Shown one piece after another: positions 39,277 through 47,457 of a DNA stretch of 64,000 nucleotides. This DNA is from Catenuloplanes niger (GTDB lineage: Bacteria; Actinomycetota; Actinomycetes; Mycobacteriales; Micromonosporaceae). The stretch lies in NCBI RefSeq assembly GCF_031458255.1, contig NZ_JAVDYC010000001.1:558001-622000 (forward strand), read 5' to 3'. How positions within the stretch are numbered: the stretch's first letter is position 1; the number at the start of each line of letters is the position of its first letter. A program made the position numbers and the translations under genes. The notes under the pieces are model-generated. The model did no database searches and was not told the DNA's origin. It worked only from the letters and a program-made list of their open reading frames with translations.

Positions 39277-40114
39277 CCTCCACGGTCATCAGCACGAGTG
39301 GCCCGGACGGCGCGGTGACCAGCAGCGCCGGGCCGCCGTTCGCGGTCACGACCGACCAGGCCGCGCCGGGGACCGCGGTCAGCTTCGCGGCGATGCCGGC
39401 CACGAACTCGGGGACCCGCTTGCTGACCGGGCGCAGCGTGGCACTGACCACGCCGCCGCCGTCCGCGGTGTAGACCGCGTCCGCGGTGAGCACGGTCTCC
39501 AGCCGGCGCACGTCACCGTCGCGCGCCGCGGCCAGGAACGCCTCCAGCAGCCGCCGGTGGTCGGCCGGGTCGGCGGGTGCGCGGCGGTGCCCGGCCAGGT
39601 GGGCGCGGGCGCGGGTGACGAGCTGCCGCGCGTTCGGCTCGGTCACCTCGAGGATCTCGGCGATCCGGCGGTACGGGTAGTCGAAGGCCTCGCGGAGCAC
39701 GTAGGCGGCGCGTTCCCGGGCGCCGAGCCGTTCCAGCAGCATCAGCACGGCGAGGTCGAGGGCCTCCGCGCGTTCGGCGCCGAGCGCGGGGTCCGGGCCG
39801 GTCGCGATCGGTTCCGGCAGCCACGGTCCGGGGTAGGTCTCGCGGCGCGCGCGGGCGGAGGTGACCTCGTTGATGGCCAGCCGGGTGATCGTGGTGACCA
39901 GGTAGGCGGCCGGGTCCCGTACCGTCGCGTGATCGGTGCGCTGCCAGCGCAGCCACGTCTCCTGGACCAGGTCCTCGGCCTCGGCCACGCTGCCGAGCAT
40001 GCGGTAGCCGATGCCGAACAGCCGGTCGCGCGTGCCGAGGAACGCGGCGAGTCCCGCACTGCCACCGTGGCCGTCCACTGAGGAATCCGGGGGTGGCGGG
40101 TCCGACGACGGCAT
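39209..40114 (-). CDS. ECF41-type RNA polymerase sigma factor with SnoaL-like C-terminus
   Basis: 301 residues. Region 2 (FGIGYRMLGSVAEAEDLVQETWLRW) and region 4 (LREAFDYPYRRIAEILEVTEPNARQLVTRAR) are followed by a 110-residue SnoaL-like extension with the ECF41 hallmark DGGG (VYTADGGGVVSA). In this group the extension replaces an anti-sigma factor and tunes activity. ECF41 genes usually adjoin carboxymuconolactone decarboxylase, oxidoreductase or epimerase genes; here an NmrA-like oxidoreductase begins 326 bp away, divergently, and is the likely target. Confidence 0.9.
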   Translation of the reverse strand: MPSSDPPPPDSSVDGHGGSAGLAAFLGTRDRLFGIGYRMLGSVAEAEDLVQETWLRWQRTDHATVRDPAAYLVTTITRLAINEVTSARARRETYPGPWLPEPIATGPDPALGAERAEALDLAVLMLLERLGARERAAYVLREAFDYPYRRIAEILEVTEPNARQLVTRARAHLAGHRRAPADPADHRRLLEAFLAAARDGDVRRLETVLTADAVYTADGGGVVSATLRPVSKRVPEFVAGIAAKLTAVPGAAWSVVTANGGPALLVTAPSGPLVLMTVEVTDGRIHRVLAMRNPAKLRAFA

Positions 40115-40130
40115 CCACGGATCCTAGAAC

Positions 40131-40316
40131 TCAGGCGGTACGGGGCGACAGCACGGGGCTGCGCGGCAGGCACTGGTTCCAGCTGCGGCAGAGCGGGCTC
40201 ATCCGGCAGCGGGCGGCGGCCGGGCAGGTGGGCCCGGCCGGCGTGGCACGCCGGCGCCGCTCACGGTACTCGATCAGGTGCACCAGGACGCCGCCACGGT
40301 CGATCTCGTCGTTCAC
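40131..40316 (-). CDS. small Cys-containing protein, unknown
   Basis: 61 residues from a GTG preceded by GGAGG four bases upstream, the best ribosome-binding site in this stretch. Sequence features are a basic helix (IEYRERRRR) and four cysteines in PTCPAAARCRMSPLCRSWNQC, which could bind a metal or iron-sulphur cluster. No family recognised. It ends 16 bp before the ECF41 start, in the same direction, so the two may be co-transcribed. Rejecting it would leave the strong ribosome-binding site unexplained. Confidence 0.5.
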   Translation of the reverse strand: MNDEIDRGGVLVHLIEYRERRRRATPAGPTCPAAARCRMSPLCRSWNQCLPRSPVLSPRTA

Positions 40317-40439
40317 CGCACCTCCAGATTCCGTTGACGTCTACAACGAGCTCCGGAGCCGCAGGTTCACCCGGGCCGTCACAAAACCCGGGCGGGCCCG
40401 GTCCTTGCCGATGACGACTCTCATCGGAGGGAACAGCAC

Positions 40440-41180
40440 ATGCGGATCGTAGTCATCGGCGGTACCGGCCTGATCGGCGCGAAGGTCGTGGCACGGCTCG
40501 GGGCGGAGGGGCACGAGGCGATCGCGGCGTCGCCGGGCAACGGCGTGGACAGCGTCACCGGCCAGGGCCTGGACGCCGCGCTGGCCGGCGCGGACGCGGT
40601 GGTGGACGTGACGAACGCGCCGGCCTGGGGCGACGGGGAGGTGCTGCGCTTCTTCACCACGTCGACCGGGAATCTGCTGGCCGCGGCGCGGAAGGCGGGC
40701 GTACGCCAGCACGTGGTGGTGTCGATCGTCGGCGCGGACCGGCTGCCCGGCTCCGGTTACCTGCGGGCGAAGGTCGCGCAGGAGCAGCTGGTCAAGGAGT
40801 CCGGCGTGCCGTACACGATCGTGCGGGCCACCCAGTTCTTCGAGTTCATCGCGGGAATCGCGGCGAGCTCCACGACCGGCACCGAGGTGCGCATCGCACC
40901 GGCGAAGTTCCAGCCGGTCGCGGCGGACGACGTGGCGGCGCTGGTCGCGGAGGTGGCGACGGGCCCGGCCGCGAACGGCACCGTGCAGGTGGCCGGCCCG
41001 GAGGTGTTCGAGTTCCCGGAGATCGTGGCCCGCGCGCTCGAGGGTGACCCGCGCACGGTGGTGGCCGACCCGGCGGCCGGCTACTTCGGCGCGGCGCTGC
41101 CGGACGACGGCCTCGTCCCGGCGCCGGGCACGGCCCGGCTCGGCGCGATCGACTACGCCACCTGGGCCGCGCGACGCTGA
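40440..41180 (+). CDS. NmrA-like NAD(P)-binding oxidoreductase
   Basis: 246 residues. The N-terminal Rossmann motif is VVIGGTGLIGAKVV. ADAVVDVTNAP, HVVVSIVGADRLPGSGYLRAKVAQEQ and VPYTIVRATQFFEF follow, typical of atypical SDR proteins of the NmrA/TMR type, where the Tyr-Lys pair is displaced (YLRAK). Enzymes of this group reduce quinones or bind NADP as redox sensors. GGAGGGA precedes the ATG. Its place beside an ECF41 sigma factor is the standard arrangement for that sigma group's target gene. Confidence 0.87.
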   Translation: MRIVVIGGTGLIGAKVVARLGAEGHEAIAASPGNGVDSVTGQGLDAALAGADAVVDVTNAPAWGDGEVLRFFTTSTGNLLAAARKAGVRQHVVVSIVGADRLPGSGYLRAKVAQEQLVKESGVPYTIVRATQFFEFIAGIAASSTTGTEVRIAPAKFQPVAADDVAALVAEVATGPAANGTVQVAGPEVFEFPEIVARALEGDPRTVVADPAAGYFGAALPDDGLVPAPGTARLGAIDYATWAARR

Positions 41181-41202
41181 CCCGGGCGCCGACCGACCCC
41201 TT

Positions 41203-41226
41203 AATGAAAACAGAAATCGTTTCGCT
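41203..41226 (+). promoter_or_regulatory. possible Zur-type metal-responsive operator
   Basis: AATGAAAACAGAAATCGTTT is an AT-rich island in otherwise GC-rich DNA 40-65 bp before the surface protein start. GAAA/TTTC half-sites in an imperfect dyad resemble actinobacterial Zur boxes, which often control choice-of-anchor M loci. TAGGCT at 41228 may be the -10. The match is partial. Confidence 0.4.
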
Positions 41227-41267
41227 CTAGGCTGTGGGCTCATCCGCGGTCCGGAGGAGAGACACGC

Positions 41268-43034
41268 ATGTTCAGAACCAGAACGCGGCGAGCGGTGCTG
41301 TGCGCCGCCGTCGCGCTCGCCGTACCGGCCGGTGCGGTGTTCGCCGCACCGGCCCACGCGGGGCCGTACCCCGGGAGGACGGTTCTCGCGGACGGGCACG
41401 TCGACGTCTTCGACGCCCGGTTCGACGACGGCCTTCGCCTGGTGGTGCACGACGGCACCGGCGCGGGCGCGGCCGTCGACCGCTCCCCCGCCGACGTGGT
41501 CCTGCACGTCCGGGACGCCGGGCGGACGACCGCACCGGACGGGCTGGAGGCGGCGCTGCCCGGCTTCGCCACCGCGGGGCAGGACGTCTGGGTGATGCCG
41601 CAGACACAAATCTCCGGCCAGCTCTTCGCGGGCTGGGCGACCGAGCGGATCGCCCGGGACGTGCTGGGGCCCGGCAGCCGGGTGCGCTTCGAGGTCAGCC
41701 GGGTGGACGGGCCGGGCCGGTTCGCGCTGTGGCAGAACGGGCTGACCGGGCCGGCCGTCAAGGTGAACTCCGGTGACGGGCTGCCGGACGCGTTCGACAC
41801 CGCCGCCACGTACACGCACGACCACGCGAACTGGGGCTTCTCCGCGCCCGGGGAGTACACGCTGACCGTGGGCGCGACCGCCACGCTGGCGGACGGGTCC
41901 ACGGTCACGGCGCCGCCCGCGACCTACACGTTCTTCGTCGGCGAGACGCTGCCGGACGAGCCGGGCGCGGGGGAGGTGACGATCGGCGGCTGGCGGGACA
42001 CGTTCACCGAGGACGGGACGTACCCGCTGACCGCGCACCACACCCCGGACCCGCGGGTGGTCACGTACCGGTGGTCGTACTACATCCAGGCCGTCGATCT
42101 GGACGGCGTGCTGAAGTGGATGTGGCTGGACTGGGGCGGCGACCATCCGGTGCCCACCTACGATTTCGCGGCCTGGGACATGTGGGACGGCGGGCAGCTG
42201 CGGGTCAGCCTGCTCGACGCGGACGGCCGGGTGCTCGCGCAGTCGGAGCCGCGCGAGATCCGGGTGACGCCGGCGCTGCCGGAGCAGGAGGGCCTGCACG
42301 TGCTCGGCGTGGCCGGGCACTACCACACCGGCGGCACCGCGCAGCTGACCGCGGCCGCGGTGCCGGCGGCGGAGCTGACCGGCGTGCAGTGGCTGATCCG
42401 CGACTCAGCGGACGCGGACTGGACGGCGGTGGCCGGCGCGACCACCGCGCACTACGCGTTCGTGGTCGGCCCGAACCACGACGGGATGCAGGTCACGGTG
42501 CGCTCGGCCACGCCGGCGCTGGAGTCGGCGCCGGTCACGATCCACGTCGACGACCACGGGCAGGGGCCGGCCGGCACCAAGTCCATCACCACCACGCTGG
42601 GTGAGGACGCCGGCGGGCTGTTCCTCAGCGTCGCGCCGGAGGACCGGGACGTGGTGCTGAGCGACCTGACGCTGGACGAGACCGCGACCGGCCTGGTCGC
42701 GGCCGGCGAACTGGGCGCGGTCAGCGTCACCGACACCCGTACCGGCGGGGCGGGCTGGAACGTCTCCGCGCGGGCCAGTGACTTCGTGGCGCCGGACGGC
42801 ACCCGGTTCGACAGCGCCGGGCTCGGCTGGACGCCGCGCGTGGTGGAGCAGGGCGACGGCATGACCGTGTCGCCGGGCGCGGCCGTCACCGGGCTGAACG
42901 GGCCGCGGGTGCTCGGTTCCGCCGACACGGCCGGGCGGGGACGGGCGGTGCTGGACGCGGGCCTGACCCTGCGGGCGCCGGTCGAGCTGCCGCCCGGCAC
43001 CTACACGTCGCTGCTGACCCTGTCCGTCATCTAG
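41268..43034 (+). CDS. secreted choice-of-anchor M domain surface protein
   Basis: 588 residues. The signal peptide ends AAPAHA-GPYPG. The first domain (38-225) has the diagnostic actinobacterial surface-anchored motif HDHANWGFSAPGEYTLTV preceded by DVWVMPQTQI. Later domains are beta-rich and include HYHTGGTAQLTAAA and an immunoglobulin-like repeat with ADWTAVAGATT. There is no LPXTG or C-terminal membrane helix. Proteins with this domain usually accompany metal ABC transporters, but none is here. GGAGGAGA lies before the ATG. The next gene, which carries a membrane anchor, follows after 59 bp and is probably its partner. Confidence 0.85.
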   Translation: MFRTRTRRAVLCAAVALAVPAGAVFAAPAHAGPYPGRTVLADGHVDVFDARFDDGLRLVVHDGTGAGAAVDRSPADVVLHVRDAGRTTAPDGLEAALPGFATAGQDVWVMPQTQISGQLFAGWATERIARDVLGPGSRVRFEVSRVDGPGRFALWQNGLTGPAVKVNSGDGLPDAFDTAATYTHDHANWGFSAPGEYTLTVGATATLADGSTVTAPPATYTFFVGETLPDEPGAGEVTIGGWRDTFTEDGTYPLTAHHTPDPRVVTYRWSYYIQAVDLDGVLKWMWLDWGGDHPVPTYDFAAWDMWDGGQLRVSLLDADGRVLAQSEPREIRVTPALPEQEGLHVLGVAGHYHTGGTAQLTAAAVPAAELTGVQWLIRDSADADWTAVAGATTAHYAFVVGPNHDGMQVTVRSATPALESAPVTIHVDDHGQGPAGTKSITTTLGEDAGGLFLSVAPEDRDVVLSDLTLDETATGLVAAGELGAVSVTDTRTGGAGWNVSARASDFVAPDGTRFDSAGLGWTPRVVEQGDGMTVSPGAAVTGLNGPRVLGSADTAGRGRAVLDAGLTLRAPVELPPGTYTSLLTLSVI

Positions 43035-43093
43035 AAGTCCGGTCGCGGCGGCCCTCGATGCCGCCGCGACCGCCTGCCCGAAAGAGATCCACC

Positions 43094-44098
43094 ATGGCCA
43101 CGCACGCCGTTCTCGTGCTGTTGCTGCTGCTGCCCGCCGTACCCGCTGATGCGCCCCTGACCTGGGGTGTCGCCCCGTCGTCCGCGGCCGGGCCGGACGG
43201 GCGCGCCGCGTTCGCACACCGGCTCGACCCGGGCACCGTGCTGCGGGACCACGTCGCGATCAGCAATCCGGCGCCGGAGCCGTTGCGGCTCACGGTCTAC
43301 GCCGCGGACGCGGACGTGGGCGTGGCGCGCGGCTTCGACCTGCTGCCGGCCGGCGTCCCGTCGACCGGCGCCGGCACGTGGGTGCGCCTGGACCGCACGG
43401 ACGTGACCGTGCCCGGCGGCGGGCGCGTGGTGGTGCCGTTCACGGTCACGGTGCCGGCGGACGCGACGCCGGGCGACCACGCGGCCGGCATCGTGGCCGC
43501 GTGGCGCGCGCCGGGCCCGGCCGGTGGTGCGGCCGGCGTGGCCGTGGAACGCCGTGTGGGCAGCCGGATCCACCTGCGGGTCGCCGGCGCGCTGCGGCCC
43601 CGGCTGACCGCGTCGCTGGTGAGCGTGGCGCATCCGGGCGGCTGGAACCCGTTCGGGCGGCCGGACGTGACGGTGGAGGCGGTCGTCCGCAACGAGGGCA
43701 ACGTGCGGCTGCGCGCGGCCGCCGCGGTCACGGTGACCGGGCCGTTCCCCCGGGTGCCGGGCGGGCGCGCGCACGAGCCGGTGCCGGAGCTGCTGCCCGG
43801 CCAGAGTCACCGCTTCACCGTCCGGGTCGCCACCTTCTCCCGGGTACGGATCCAGGCGCGCGTCGACGTCACGCCGGCACCGCCGGTGGTCGTCGGCGAC
43901 GAGGGTGCGGTCGTGGTCGCGCCCGCCGCCGCGACCGGCGCCGCGTGGAGCCTCTCCCCCGGTCAGGGCCTGGCGTCGGCCGCGCTGATCGCGGCCGTCG
44001 CGGCCGGGTGGGCCAGGCGCCGCCGCGCGTCCGGCACGGCCGGGCCGCGGAGTGGGGACGCCGGCGCCCCGAACCCCGGCCACCGTGCTCAAACATGA
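43094..44098 (+). CDS. secreted DUF916/WxL-interacting-like protein with C-terminal anchor
   Basis: 334 residues. A signal peptide (MATHAVLVLLLLLPAVPADA) is followed by LTWGVAPSSAAGPDGRAAF, HRLDPGTVLRDHVAISNPAPEPLRL and GDHAAGIVAAWR, which match the DUF916 peptidoglycan-binding beta-sandwich. A second sandwich (180-280) contains VEAVVRNEGNVRLRA. The C-terminus has a membrane segment (ASAALIAAVAAGW) and basic tail. The ATG at 43094 is preferred to 43058 because it begins the signal peptide. It probably anchors the preceding surface protein. Confidence 0.8.
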   Translation: MATHAVLVLLLLLPAVPADAPLTWGVAPSSAAGPDGRAAFAHRLDPGTVLRDHVAISNPAPEPLRLTVYAADADVGVARGFDLLPAGVPSTGAGTWVRLDRTDVTVPGGGRVVVPFTVTVPADATPGDHAAGIVAAWRAPGPAGGAAGVAVERRVGSRIHLRVAGALRPRLTASLVSVAHPGGWNPFGRPDVTVEAVVRNEGNVRLRAAAAVTVTGPFPRVPGGRAHEPVPELLPGQSHRFTVRVATFSRVRIQARVDVTPAPPVVVGDEGAVVVAPAAATGAAWSLSPGQGLASAALIAAVAAGWARRRRASGTAGPRSGDAGAPNPGHRAQT

Positions 44099-44304
44099 GC
44101 CCGCCTCCGAGGCTGAGTCCTCGATCAGCTAGTGTCCGACGCGGCATATCCGTGACAACGGGCTGTGCGTAACCCGTGTGACGGTACAGAGGTCTCGTTC
44201 GTGACGTCCCTGGACAAGATCTTTCGGTGAGCATCGCCACCGCCGGAAACGGGACTCCACACCCACGACTGTCCGTTGATCAGGATGGAACGGGAGCGTG
44301 GAGA

Positions 44305-45588
44305 ATGACACAGAACGCGGAACACAGGGTCGTCATCGTCGGCGCCGGTTTCGGTGGAATCTACGCGGCACGGGCGCTGCGCAAGGCCCCGGTCAAGGTC
44401 ACCGTCATCAACGGCACCAACCACCACGTGTTCGAGCCGCTGATCTACCAGGTCGCGACCGGTGTCCTCTCCCCCGGTGAGGTCGCCACGCCGGTCCGTG
44501 AACTGCTCGGCAAGCAGAAGAACACCGAGGTGCGGCTCGGCTGGGTCACCGACGTCGACCCGGACGCGAAGACCGTCACCGCGACCGGCCCCGGCGGTGC
44601 GTACACGGTCGGTTACGACACGCTCATCGTCGCGGCCGGTGCCACCCAGTCGTACTTCGGCAACGACGGCTTCGCCGAGCACGCGCCCGGCATGAAGACG
44701 CTGGACGACGCGCTGGACCTGCGCGGCCGCGTCTTCGGCGCGTTCGAGGCCGCGGAGGTGGCCACCGACCCGGAGGAGCGGGCGCGGCTGCTCACCTTCG
44801 TGATCGTCGGCGGCGGCCCGACCGGCGTGGAGCTGGCCGGCTCGATCTCCGAGATAGCCACCCGCACGCTGCGCGGCCGGTACCGCAACATCGACCCGGC
44901 CTCGGCCCGGGTGGTGCTGCTGGACGCGGTCGACCGGGTGCTGCCCACGTTCCGCGAGCCGCTGTCGGCCAAGGCGGCCAAGCGGCTGCGGAAGATCGGC
45001 GTCGAGGTGCGGCTCGGCACCAAGGTCGTCGACGTGGACGCGGACGGCGTGAAGATCGAGACCACGGACGGCGCGGAGCGCATCGACGCGGCCGTCAAGA
45101 TCTGGGCCGCCGGCGTGGCCGGTACCGCGCTCGGCCGCCGGCTCGCGGAGGCCACCGGCGCGGAGACCGACCGCGGCGGCCGCATCCTGGTCGCGCCGGA
45201 CCTGACCGTGCCCGGCCACCCGGAGATCTTCGTGGTCGGCGAGTCCGGCACGCTCAACCGGCTGCCCGGCGTGGCGCAGGTGGCGATGCAGGGCGGCACG
45301 TACGCCGGCCGGGCCATCGCGCGCCGCCTCGCCGGCAAGCCCGAGGGCAAGCCGTTCTCCTACTTCGACAAGGGCAACATGGCCGTGGTGTCCCGGTGGA
45401 ACGCGGTCGCCGGCATCGGCCCGCTGAACCTCGGCGGCCCCGTCGGCTGGCTGCTCTGGCTGGGCGTGCACGTCTTCTACCTGGCCGGCGCGCGCAACCG
45501 GACCACGGCGATGTTCCGCTGGGTGATCAGCTTCCTCGGCCGCAACCGCTCCGAGTGGTCGATCCCGTCCAGCCGGATGCCTTCCTGA
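44305..45588 (+). CDS. ndh: type II NADH dehydrogenase
   Basis: 427 residues, normal length. FAD-binding motif VVIVGAGFGGIYAARAL at the N-terminus and NAD-binding GGGPTGVELAGSISE near residue 170. LIYQVATGVLSPGEVATP and the C-terminal FAD contact VFVVGE-like IFVVGESGTLNRLPGVAQVAMQGG are typical. Residues 355-415 carry the membrane-binding part (GPVGWLLWLGVHVFYLAGARNR). It passes electrons from NADH to menaquinone without pumping protons. GGGAG eight bases upstream supports the ATG; the GTG at 44227 adds an unconserved leader. It ends in a strong hairpin. Confidence 0.93.
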   Translation: MTQNAEHRVVIVGAGFGGIYAARALRKAPVKVTVINGTNHHVFEPLIYQVATGVLSPGEVATPVRELLGKQKNTEVRLGWVTDVDPDAKTVTATGPGGAYTVGYDTLIVAAGATQSYFGNDGFAEHAPGMKTLDDALDLRGRVFGAFEAAEVATDPEERARLLTFVIVGGGPTGVELAGSISEIATRTLRGRYRNIDPASARVVLLDAVDRVLPTFREPLSAKAAKRLRKIGVEVRLGTKVVDVDADGVKIETTDGAERIDAAVKIWAAGVAGTALGRRLAEATGAETDRGGRILVAPDLTVPGHPEIFVVGESGTLNRLPGVAQVAMQGGTYAGRAIARRLAGKPEGKPFSYFDKGNMAVVSRWNAVAGIGPLNLGGPVGWLLWLGVHVFYLAGARNRTTAMFRWVISFLGRNRSEWSIPSSRMPS

Positions 45589-45601
45589 CCGTCGCACACG
45601 C

Positions 45602-45628
45602 GCGGCCCGGCGACGACCGCCGGGCCGC
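45602..45628. terminator. hairpin terminator after ndh
   Basis: Perfect 10-bp arms GCGGCCCGGC and GCCGGGCCGC flank a 7-base loop (gacgacc), starting 14 bases after the ndh stop and upstream of the convergent TetR stop at 45680. Confidence 0.8.
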
Positions 45629-45679
45629 CCGTCGTTCGCGCCGGTCAACCCACCGACGCCGGCACCGGGCACGAACTCA

Positions 45680-46309
45680 CTACGCCCGCCGCCGCCTCGC
45701 CCCCGCACCGGGCGAGGGATCCACCCCGGGCAGGATCCGGTCGGCGAGGACCTCGGCGGTCGCACGCAATGTGTCGACGTCGACGCCGGTCCGGCCCATG
45801 AAGACGATGCCCTGCTGCGCGGCCACGATGACGCGGGCGGCCTCCCGCGGGTCGGCGCCGGCAGGGAAGTCGCCCTCCCGTTGCGCCCGCGCCACGGCCT
45901 CGGCGAGGATGCCGGTCCGCTCCTCGAAGGCGCCACCGGACGCCGCCAGCACGTCGGCGTCGGCGGCGGCCATCTCGCTGGTGCTGTTGGCCAGGAAGCA
46001 CCCCCGGCGTGCGCCGGCACCGCTGGGATCCTCCGCGGGAGCGGTCAGATAGCGACGGAGACCGTCGATCGCCCGCGGGCTGCCGGCCAGCATGGCCCGC
46101 AGCGCGCCGTGCGTGGCTTCGACGTAGTCGCCGAGCACCCGCATGTACAGCCGGTGCTTGTCGCCGAACGCGGCATAGAGGCTGCCTTTGCCGAGACCGG
46201 TGACGCGAAGGAGATCGTCCAGCGAGGTCGCCGCGTAACCGGTGGCCCAGAACTGGTCGCGGACCGCGGCCAGCACCGTCTGCTCGTCGAACTGCCGTGG
46301 TCGTGCCAT
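45680..46309 (-). CDS. TetR-family repressor
   Basis: 209 residues. The helix-turn-helix is clear: FDEQTVLAAVRDQFWATGYAATSLDDLLRVTGLGKGSLYAAFGDKHRLY. The ligand domain includes GCFLANSTSEMAAADADV and ARVIVAAQQGIVFMGRTG, of the TetR_C_16-like group often linked to SDR enzymes. It lies 47 bp downstream of the SDR gene in the same direction. A 16-bp site TTGACC-N4-GGTCCA is 20 bp upstream of its ATG, and two more are upstream of the SDR, so it should repress both. Confidence 0.9.
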   Translation of the reverse strand: MARPRQFDEQTVLAAVRDQFWATGYAATSLDDLLRVTGLGKGSLYAAFGDKHRLYMRVLGDYVEATHGALRAMLAGSPRAIDGLRRYLTAPAEDPSGAGARRGCFLANSTSEMAAADADVLAASGGAFEERTGILAEAVARAQREGDFPAGADPREAARVIVAAQQGIVFMGRTGVDVDTLRATAEVLADRILPGVDPSPGAGARRRRA

Positions 46310-46329
46310 CCGAGCACTCTAGCCAGTTC

Positions 46330-46345
46330 TTGACCATTCGGTCCA
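46330..46345 (+). promoter_or_regulatory. TetR operator, site 1
   Basis: TTGACCATTCGGTCCA, 20 bp upstream of the TetR start. It shares TTGACC-N4-GGTCCA with the two sites at 47153-47196; repetition at exactly these two promoters is the reason for the call. Confidence 0.7.
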
Positions 46346-46356
46346 CAGCGGCCGGG

Positions 46357-47121
46357 TCAGGCCGCCGTGAACGTCTGCACCTCGCCGCCGTCGGCGAACA
46401 GCTCGCTCCCCGTCACGTAGCTCGACTCATCGGACGCCAGGAAGAGGACGGCGGCAGCGATCTCGGCGGGGTCGGCGACCCGGCCGAGCGGCACGGTGCC
46501 GGCCATCGCGTCCAGCAGGGGCTGGACGTGCGCGGGCTCCTGGGCGATGCCGCGCAGTCCCGGGGTGTTGGTCGGGCCGGGGACGACCACGTTCACGCGG
46601 ATCCGCCGGGGCGCCAGTTCCGTCGCCCAGACCCGCACGAACTGGCGAACGGCGGCCTTGGAGGCCGAGTAGTCGCCGAACCCGGGGTTGCCCCGGCTGG
46701 CGCTGCTGGACCCGGTGATCACGATGCTGCCGCCGTCGGCCAGCAACGGGAGCGCCTTCTGCACCGTGAAGACGGTGCCGCGCACATTGGTGCCGAAGGT
46801 CCGATCGAAATTCTCCGGGGTGAGCGCGTCGATGGTCGCGAGCGCGCTGCCCCCGCCGGCGTTGGCGAACAGGATGTCCAGACCGTTGCCGTCCGCGCCG
46901 ATGCGGGCGAACAACCGGTCGAGGTCGTCGAGGTCGGAGATGTCGCTGCGGACGGTCGTCGCCCGGTCGCCGAGCAGCGTGGCCGCGGCGTCGAGCTCGG
47001 CCTGGCGGCGGCCGGTCACCCAGACCCGGGCCCCCTCCGCGACGAAGCGCCGCGCGGTGGCCAGCCCGATGCCCGTGCTGCCACCCGTGACCAGGGCGGT
47101 TCTTCCATTCAGCTGACCCAC
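46357..47121 (-). CDS. short-chain dehydrogenase/reductase
   Basis: 254 residues from a GTG with GGGGAG five bases upstream; longer open-frame starts lie within the operator region. Classical SDR features: VTGGSTGIGLATA (cofactor), NAGG, catalytic Ser in TGSSSASRG, Tyr and Lys in YSASKAA, and C-terminal GSELFADGG. WVTGRRQAEL after beta-2 indicates NADP preference. It resembles SDR genes regularly paired with TetR repressors; the natural substrate is unknown. The gene is upstream of and co-directional with the TetR gene. Confidence 0.9.
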   Translation of the reverse strand: MGQLNGRTALVTGGSTGIGLATARRFVAEGARVWVTGRRQAELDAAATLLGDRATTVRSDISDLDDLDRLFARIGADGNGLDILFANAGGGSALATIDALTPENFDRTFGTNVRGTVFTVQKALPLLADGGSIVITGSSSASRGNPGFGDYSASKAAVRQFVRVWATELAPRRIRVNVVVPGPTNTPGLRGIAQEPAHVQPLLDAMAGTVPLGRVADPAEIAAAVLFLASDESSYVTGSELFADGGEVQTFTAA

Positions 47122-47152
47122 GAGATCTCCCCGACGTAGACGCATACCGTTA

Positions 47153-47196
47153 TTGACCGTCGGGTCCACAATAATGATGGTGGACCGATCGGTCAA
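47153..47196. promoter_or_regulatory. two TetR operators upstream of the SDR gene
   Basis: TTGACCGTCGGGTCCA (47153-47168) and, inverted, TGGACCGATCGGTCAA (47181-47196) share TTGACC-N4-GGTCCA with site 1. Their centres are 28 bp apart, and they lie 32-75 bp upstream of the GTG start, where bound repressor would block transcription. Confidence 0.7.
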
Positions 47197-47457
47197 GAAC
47201 CGGCGGTGACCGCACCTTCCGTCGCGACTCGGCGCTCCGCGCTTCGAGTTACGTCCACAACGGACGAACGTGCACGCGGTGGCTCCCGCACCAGGAGCAA
47301 CACCGCATCGCCGGCGTACGGCAGATGTGCCGTGCCTGCGACCTGACCGGCACCACGGCGTGCACCTGCCTGCGCGGCGGTCACACCACGCCCGGCGGCA
47401 GCCGGATCGACGTCCTGTTCGCCCACGGCACCGGGGGCAGGGCGCGCAGCCGCGCCA
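47197..47457. other. intergenic region without convincing gene
   Basis: 260 bp between the SDR operators and the aldo-keto reductase stop. A plus-strand frame carries a Cys cluster (QMCRACDLTGTTACTCLRGG, ATG at 47325) that looks protein-like but has no ribosome-binding site and runs into the antisense of the next gene. It may be the remnant of a small zinc-binding protein gene. Confidence 0.4.

Noticed and set aside
44128-44227. Rex-like or other redox operator upstream of ndh (ACGGG...CCCGT dyad near 44157)
   Set aside because: Only 5-bp arms, and the sequence does not match the TTGTGA...TCACAA pattern.
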